Below are positions 5,458 through 9,137 of a DNA stretch of 9,137 bases, piece by piece (the first letter of the stretch is position 1; each line of letters begins with the position of its first letter). The notes under the pieces were generated by a model. The model ran no database searches and was not told the DNA's origin. It worked only from the letters and a program-made list of their open reading frames with translations. The position numbers and the translations under genes are program-made. Origin of the DNA: Desulfovibrio sp. (lineage in GTDB: Bacteria > Desulfobacterota > Desulfovibrionia > Desulfovibrionales > Desulfovibrionaceae); the NCBI GenBank assembly GCA_028708195.1, contig JAQVZK010000075.1, positions 1 to 9,137 on the forward strand. The letters run 5' to 3'.

Positions 5458-7314
5458 CTATCCCTGGCGCTTGCGCGCCTTGAAGGCCCCGGGGGCCACC
5501 TGCAAACATACCATGCAGCCCGTGCAAAGGGTCGCGTCCACGGCCAGATTGTCGCCACTGCGGTAAAAGGCGGGGCAGGCAAGCTGCTCAAGGCAACGCA
5601 GGGCTTCTGCGCCCTGTTGCGCCACCTCCGCCACCTGGGGCGAAGTTTTTTTGAGCTGGCGGCGGGCATACAGCACGCACGGCTCTTCGGTGATGAGCAC
5701 GCGCACGCCGGGTTTGTTCTTCATTTCGCCCAGAGTCTTGGTCAGAGCCTTGATGTTGAAGCCCCGCACCTTGGCTACTTCGGTCACGCCCATGCCGCGC
5801 ACGATGGCTTCAATGTCCATGTGGCTGCTCATGCCGCCAAGCATATCCTGCAGCATGCCGGGGTTGGGCTGATGGCCTGTCATGGCCGTAGTGCCGTTGT
5901 CAAGAATGACCATGAGCACATTGTGCTGGTTGAAAATCGCGTTGGCCAGCCCAGTCATGCCGGAATGGAAGAAAGTGGAGTCACCGATAAAGGCGACTAC
6001 GGGCTTTTCTGAGGCGCGGGCAAAACCGCTGCCCGCCGAGATGGACGACCCCATACAGACAAGAAAGTCAGCCGTGCGCAGAGGCGGCAAAAGCCCCAGG
6101 GTGTAGCAGCCGATATCGCTGGAATAGTAGGCATCGTCGCCAAAAACCTGACGAACCGTGTAATACACGGCCCGGTGTGAACAACCGGGGCACAGGTTGG
6201 GCGGACGGCCTGGCAGGTCTGGCTCGGTGCTGCGCGGTTGCTGCAGGGTACAGGGAACATCCAGCCACTGGGCCAGACGGCGCGTGACCAGAGAGGTGGA
6301 ATATTCGCCCTGATGGGTGAGAATATCGTTCTTGCCGTCAATGCTCACGGTCAGACCGCGCTTTTGCACCAGGGCGCGGATGTCGTGTTCCAGCAGATCT
6401 TCGCCCTCTTCGAGCACCAGCACGCGCTTGCACTGGGCAAGGAAACTGCTGATTTTTTCTTCGGGCAGGGGCCAGGTCATGCCCAGTTCCAGCACGCGCA
6501 CGCGGCCCATCCAGTCATTGGAGGAAAGCGCGTCGGCCAGATAGTTGCGCGAAACACCGCTGACAATAATGCCCAGATCTGTGGGCGCTGCGGGTTCGCC
6601 AACCGTGTTGAAGGGACTTTCTTCCGCCAGTTGACGGGCGCGGTCCATAATTTCGTCCAAAACCACATGCCGCCTGCGGGCCACGCCGGGCACGGGCACA
6701 AATCGTGAGGGTTCGCGGCGAAATTCCACCTTGGGCTGCGCTGCGGGCAGGTCAGAAAAATCAACAGGGCCACGCAAATGGCTGATGCGCGTAGTGGTGC
6801 GCAGCAGCACGGGCTGCTCAAGCTGGCGTGCCAGGCTGAAAGCTTCGCGCGTCATGTCCTTGGCTTCCTGAGCCGAGGCTGGCTCAAAACAGGGCAGCAT
6901 GGCAAAGCGCGCGTAATAGCGGTTGTCCTGCTCGTTCTGGCTGGAATGGCAGCCCGGGTCGTCAGCAGAAAGTATGACCAGTCCACCGGGCAGTCCCGTG
7001 TACACCGCTGTAAACAGCGGGTCGGCGGCCACGTTGAGGCCCACGTGCTTCATGGTCACGAGGCTCATTGCGCCGCCAAGAGCGGCACCGGCGGCCACTT
7101 CCATAGCGACCTTTTCGTTGACAGAATACTCCAGCCGGTAGCGCCCTTCGCCGCCTATGCGATGAAAGGTGTCCGGCACTTCGGATGAAGGCGTACCAGG
7201 ATAACAGGTCACCATATGCACGCCCGCTTCAAGAGCGCCGCGCACGATGGCCTCGTTGCCCAACAACAAATGACGCTCACCGTGAGCGCCGTGCAACAGG
7301 GGGTTGTTGCTCAT
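5458..7314 (-). CDS. iorA: IorA, indolepyruvate:ferredoxin oxidoreductase alpha (TPP) subunit with one-cluster ferredoxin tail
   Basis: The protein has 618 residues. The N-terminal pyrimidine-binding domain contains GNEAIVRGALEAGVHMVTCYPGTPSSE (19-45) and KHVGLNVAADP (89-99). After a transketolase-C-like middle comes the TPP-binding domain, with CPGCSHR (375-381), GDSTFF (444-449) and the metal-binding continuation LDNGTTAMTGHQPNPG (471-486). The C-terminal ferredoxin domain (about 570-618) is unusual: LCTGCMVC (C597, C600, C603) and ACP (C580) are kept, but the first CxxCxxC is gone and the last CP is AP (A607). This leaves ligands for a single [4Fe-4S] cluster. Role: TPP-dependent oxidative decarboxylation of aryl-pyruvates from aromatic amino acids. 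The start is fixed by GGGAGG located 5 bases before the ATG at 7314; the longer frame from 7341 has no such site. The gene lies between the TPR gene and iorB on the minus strand, and its leader has two hairpins. Confidence 0.95.
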   Translation of the reverse strand: MSNNPLLHGAHGERHLLLGNEAIVRGALEAGVHMVTCYPGTPSSEVPDTFHRIGGEGRYRLEYSVNEKVAMEVAAGAALGGAMSLVTMKHVGLNVAADPLFTAVYTGLPGGLVILSADDPGCHSSQNEQDNRYYARFAMLPCFEPASAQEAKDMTREAFSLARQLEQPVLLRTTTRISHLRGPVDFSDLPAAQPKVEFRREPSRFVPVPGVARRRHVVLDEIMDRARQLAEESPFNTVGEPAAPTDLGIIVSGVSRNYLADALSSNDWMGRVRVLELGMTWPLPEEKISSFLAQCKRVLVLEEGEDLLEHDIRALVQKRGLTVSIDGKNDILTHQGEYSTSLVTRRLAQWLDVPCTLQQPRSTEPDLPGRPPNLCPGCSHRAVYYTVRQVFGDDAYYSSDIGCYTLGLLPPLRTADFLVCMGSSISAGSGFARASEKPVVAFIGDSTFFHSGMTGLANAIFNQHNVLMVILDNGTTAMTGHQPNPGMLQDMLGGMSSHMDIEAIVRGMGVTEVAKVRGFNIKALTKTLGEMKNKPGVRVLITEEPCVLYARRQLKKTSPQVAEVAQQGAEALRCLEQLACPAFYRSGDNLAVDATLCTGCMVCLQVAPGAFKARKRQG

Positions 7315-7368
7315 GCTTCCTCCCGGCCCGGCGCTTGGCACGCAGGCCGTTACTGCTACTGAATGCGA

Positions 7369-7388
7369 GGTGCGCCCGGTGGCGCACC
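7369..7388 (-). promoter_or_regulatory. Leader hairpin 2 upstream of iorA
   Basis: GGTGCGCC (7369-7376) and GGCGCACC (7381-7388) form a perfect 8-bp stem with a CGGT loop (ACCG in the minus-strand RNA). It has no T-run, so it is not a terminator by itself. It sits 55 bases ahead of the iorA start codon. Function unknown. Confidence 0.5.
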
Positions 7389-7397
7389 CTTATTACG

Positions 7398-7434
7398 CAA
7401 CAACCCGCAGTGCGGAGCAAGCTGCGGGTTGTTG
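7398..7434 (-). promoter_or_regulatory. Leader hairpin 1 between the TPR gene and iorA, possible attenuator or weak terminator
   Basis: CAACAACCCGCAG (7398-7410) and CTGCGGGTTGTTG (7422-7434) form a perfect 13-bp stem with an 11-base loop, starting 11 bases after the TPR stop codon. The 3' arm in the RNA ends GGGTTGTTG, only mildly U-rich, and no U-run follows. It could be a partial terminator lowering iorAB expression, an RNA-stabilising element, or part of a switch (see findings). Confidence 0.6.
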
Positions 7435-7444
7435 TCTGAAATCG

Positions 7445-8215
7445 TTACGGCTTTGTCTGCGCGGGCTGGGCAGACTTTTGGCCGCCCTTGTCCGCAGCAG
7501 GCGTTGCGTCCGTGGCAGGAACTTTGGGCGCGGCTTCGGCAGCGGCCAGCTTGGGATCAAGCTCTGCGGCGCGGGCGCGCAGATAGCTGCTGTTGACGCC
7601 CTCGGTTTCGCGGGCCAGAGCCAGGTAGGTGCGGGCTGCCAGTTCATTCTGCCCTGCGGCAATGGCGGCTTCAGCCATCATCTGCCGCAACTGCGGCGTG
7701 CTGGCCGCACCAGGCAGGGAATTTTGCAGCCCCTGCAACAGGGTCAGGGCTTCGGCGTTTTTTCCGGCTTTGAGCAGCGCCCCGGCTTCGCCAAGGGCGG
7801 CAGACAGGCCAAAGGCGCCGTCTGTACTTTTGGCGGCCTTGCCATAGGCCTGGGCTGCGGTTGCGTAATCGCCGTTTTGCAGAGCACTGGTGGCAAGCGC
7901 CATGTACGCGGCAAAACGCGTGGCTGAGGGCGCGCCTTCAGCCAGTTGCGAGAGAGCCTTGACCTGATCCGCGCCCTGATTTTGTATAACGGTGCGCGCC
8001 AGGGCATCGCGGGCTTCTTCTGCCCGGGAATCGCCGTGCCAGTTATAGATGCCGGTGCCTACGAGCACCAGCAGAAAAAGCACCACCACAGCGGCAACAA
8101 GCCCGGCGTGACGCAGCATGAACTGCAGAAGAGGCGCACTCTCCTGACTTACTTCCTGTTGCAGGTCACGTAACAGGGGCGCGTCGGACGCGCCTTGATT
8201 CTTTTGCGGATTCAT
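7445..8215 (-). CDS. YfgM-like single-pass membrane protein with TPR repeats
   Basis: The 256-residue protein has a short N-terminal segment, one membrane helix at about 37-57 (AGLVAAVVVLFLLVLVGTGIY), and a soluble helical part (about 64-222). The soluble part has TPR-like helix pairs, for example AAYMALATSALQNGDYATAAQAYGKAA (102-128), LGEAGALLKAGKNAEALTLLQGL (141-163) and MAEAAIAAGQNELAARTYLAL (180-200). A low-complexity Ala/Pro/Lys tail (222-256) ends it. The order helix-then-TPR matches the YfgM/TPR_21 family. In E. coli, YfgM is anchored in the inner membrane, faces the periplasm and associates with the Sec translocon and PpiD. The same topology is inferred here. The ATG has AAGGAG 10 bases upstream. 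It is the first gene of the iorAB transcript and has a strong promoter. No enzymatic motif is visible and its link with IorAB is unknown. Confidence 0.75.
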   Translation of the reverse strand: MNPQKNQGASDAPLLRDLQQEVSQESAPLLQFMLRHAGLVAAVVVLFLLVLVGTGIYNWHGDSRAEEARDALARTVIQNQGADQVKALSQLAEGAPSATRFAAYMALATSALQNGDYATAAQAYGKAAKSTDGAFGLSAALGEAGALLKAGKNAEALTLLQGLQNSLPGAASTPQLRQMMAEAAIAAGQNELAARTYLALARETEGVNSSYLRARAAELDPKLAAAEAAPKVPATDATPAADKGGQKSAQPAQTKP

Positions 8216-8250
8216 GTATCAAAAACTCCTTAGGGGCGAAATCGCCGCCG

Positions 8251-8301
8251 CTTCCGTCGTGCGTGCAGAGCGTGCGCGTCAGGACGGACTCAAGACGGAA
8301 G
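8251..8301 (-). promoter_or_regulatory. Inverted repeat at the very 5' end of the TPR-iorAB transcript
   Basis: CTTCCGTC (8251-8258) and GACGGAAG (8294-8301) are perfect 8-base complements, 35 bases apart. With the promoter placed at 8336-8307, transcription starts near 8300, so the first bases of the RNA would be one arm. A 5'-terminal stem of this kind can protect a transcript from decay. This is inference from position only. Confidence 0.4.
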
Positions 8302-8306
8302 TCTTC

Positions 8307-8336
8307 TTTATAGGCCACAAACTGTTCTTCTGTCAA
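8307..8336 (-). promoter_or_regulatory. Sigma70-type promoter for the TPR-iorA-iorB operon
   Basis: On the minus strand TTGACA (8336-8331) is a perfect -35 box and TATAAA (8312-8307) a 5-of-6 -10 box, with an 18-base spacer. The predicted start is near 8300, giving a leader of about 85 bases to the ATG at 8215. It lies within the 184-base gap shared with the divergent proA. I could not find an equally good promoter for proA. Confidence 0.75.
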
Positions 8337-8399
8337 AACAAATATCCCTTGGCCAAGGCCGCAAATGCGCGCCCGTGGCCGCTGCCACAAGGAGCTTGC

Positions 8400-9137
8400 A
8401 TGACGCCAGCTGAAAAAATGACGCGCCTTGGCGCGCAGGCAAAAATTGCGGCGCGTGCCATGACCAGGGCTACGCCCGAAGCCAAAATCCAGGCACTTCT
8501 GGGACTGGCCGAGCTTTTGCGCGAGCGTGAGGCCGACATTCTGGCCGCCAACATCCGAGATGTTGAAGCCGCAAGGGCTGCCGGGCAGGACTCCGCCCGC
8601 CTTGACCGCCTTACTCTCACCCCCGCCATTATGGATGAAATGCGCGCGGCTTGCATCCACGTTGCCAACCTGCCCGACCCCGTTGGCGCTACCGAAAGCC
8701 AGTGGCAGCGCCCCAACGGCCTGCTGGTGGGCAAAATGCGCATCCCGCTCGGTGTTATCGCAATGATTTATGAAGCCCGGCCCAACGTCACCATCGATGC
8801 GGCCATTTTGTGCATCAAAGCTGGCAACGCCGTCATCCTGCGCGGCGGCAGCGAAGCCCTGCACTCCAACACGGCACTGGCCAAGACCCTTCAGGACGCG
8901 ATGGTTCAGGCGGGCCTGCCCGGCGAAGCCGCACAACTTGTGACCGTGCCGGGCCATGAGGCTGTGAACGCCCTGTGCAAGCTCGACCAGTACATTGACG
9001 TCATCATCCCCCGTGGCGGCGAAAACCTTGTGCGTGCCGTTACCGAGGCCGCCACCATGCCCGTGCTCAAGCACTTCAAGGGCGTGTGCCACGCCTATAT
9101 CGAACCGGACGCCGACCTTGGCAAGGCATTGGACATC
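8400..9137 (+). CDS. proA: ProA, glutamate-5-semialdehyde (gamma-glutamyl phosphate) reductase, N-terminal part
   Basis: 246 codons are visible and the gene runs off the right edge; the whole protein is normally about 415-420 residues. ProA reduces gamma-glutamyl phosphate with NADPH to glutamate 5-semialdehyde in proline synthesis. Recognisable family segments are IPLGVIAMIYEARPNVTIDAA (115-135), KAGNAVILRGGSEALHSN (140-157), IPRGGENLVRAV (205-216) and KHFKGVCHAYIEPDADL (226-242). The catalytic cysteine lies further on, outside the window, so activity cannot be judged. The start is supported by AAGGAG at 8389-8394, 5 bases before the ATG. A second in-frame ATG at 8418 is less likely. The gene diverges from the TPR-iorAB operon; proB is not in the window. 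Confidence 0.95.
   Translation, partial: MTPAEKMTRLGAQAKIAARAMTRATPEAKIQALLGLAELLREREADILAANIRDVEAARAAGQDSARLDRLTLTPAIMDEMRAACIHVANLPDPVGATESQWQRPNGLLVGKMRIPLGVIAMIYEARPNVTIDAAILCIKAGNAVILRGGSEALHSNTALAKTLQDAMVQAGLPGEAAQLVTVPGHEAVNALCKLDQYIDVIIPRGGENLVRAVTEAATMPVLKHFKGVCHAYIEPDADLGKALDI

Noticed and set aside
4714..6012. 432-codon plus-strand frame opposite iorB and iorA
   Set aside because: It is an antisense shadow of two well-identified genes and has the low-complexity His/Ala/Gly composition expected from inverted codon bias.
7274..7288. Perfect palindrome CGCTCAC-C-GTGAGCG inside the iorA coding sequence
   Set aside because: It encodes the ordinary HGERH stretch near the N-terminus. 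Short palindromes of this size are expected by chance in GC-rich coding DNA, and it is not paired with other operator-like copies.
7360..7400. Resemblance of GGGTGCGCCACCG in the iorA leader to a T-box antiterminator sequence
   Set aside because: The conserved AGGGTGGNACCGCG core does not match, no specifier stem or terminator with U-run is present, and the bases are fully explained by hairpin 2.
8166..9092. 308-codon minus-strand frame opposite proA
   Set aside because: Most of it is antisense to the unmistakable proA. Only its last part, over the intergenic gap, was kept as a weak separate observation.

Overview
The window most likely comes from a Desulfovibrio-type sulfate-reducing deltaproteobacterium. 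The main reasons are a dsrO-dsrP junction (membrane complex DsrMKJOP of dissimilatory sulfate reduction), an indolepyruvate:ferredoxin oxidoreductase pair iorA-iorB, high GC with G/C-rich third codon positions, and strong AAGGAG-type ribosome binding sites. There is no sign of an insertion sequence, phage, CRISPR array, tRNA or rRNA. This is essentially core-genome DNA.

Layout. Positions 1-95 hold the last codons of dsrO, followed by dsrP (108-1277) and a perfect UUCG-loop terminator. A strong sigma70-type promoter (1487-1516) then drives a 443-residue protein of the CCA-adding enzyme/poly(A) polymerase family (1554-2885). Its HD and C-terminal RNA-binding parts are intact but every nucleotidyltransferase motif looks lost. 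A terminator at 2983-3022 ends this unit. About 440 bases of apparently non-coding, G-rich DNA follow, then rlmN (3464-4579) with its own terminator. Between rlmN and the converging iorB lies a G-quadruplex-like tract fused to a 40-base palindrome with imperfect direct repeats.

The minus-strand operon reads right to left from a near-consensus promoter at 8336-8307: a YfgM-like single-pass membrane TPR protein (8215-7445), iorA (7314-5458) and iorB (5448-4837). The 130-base gap before iorA holds two perfect hairpins, and one arm can alternatively pair with the first codons of iorA. Divergent from this operon, proA (from 8400) runs off the right edge.

How the genes work together. DsrP anchors menaquinol-linked electron transfer to the DsrC/sulfite reductase system. 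IorAB oxidises aryl-pyruvates from aromatic amino acids to aryl-acetyl-CoA and reduces ferredoxin. RlmN and the CCA-family protein both concern RNA. ProA makes proline. No new multi-gene system is evident. The best leads are the degenerate CCA-family protein, an IorA whose ferredoxin domain has kept exactly the ligands for one of its two clusters, and the possible RNA switch ahead of iorA.
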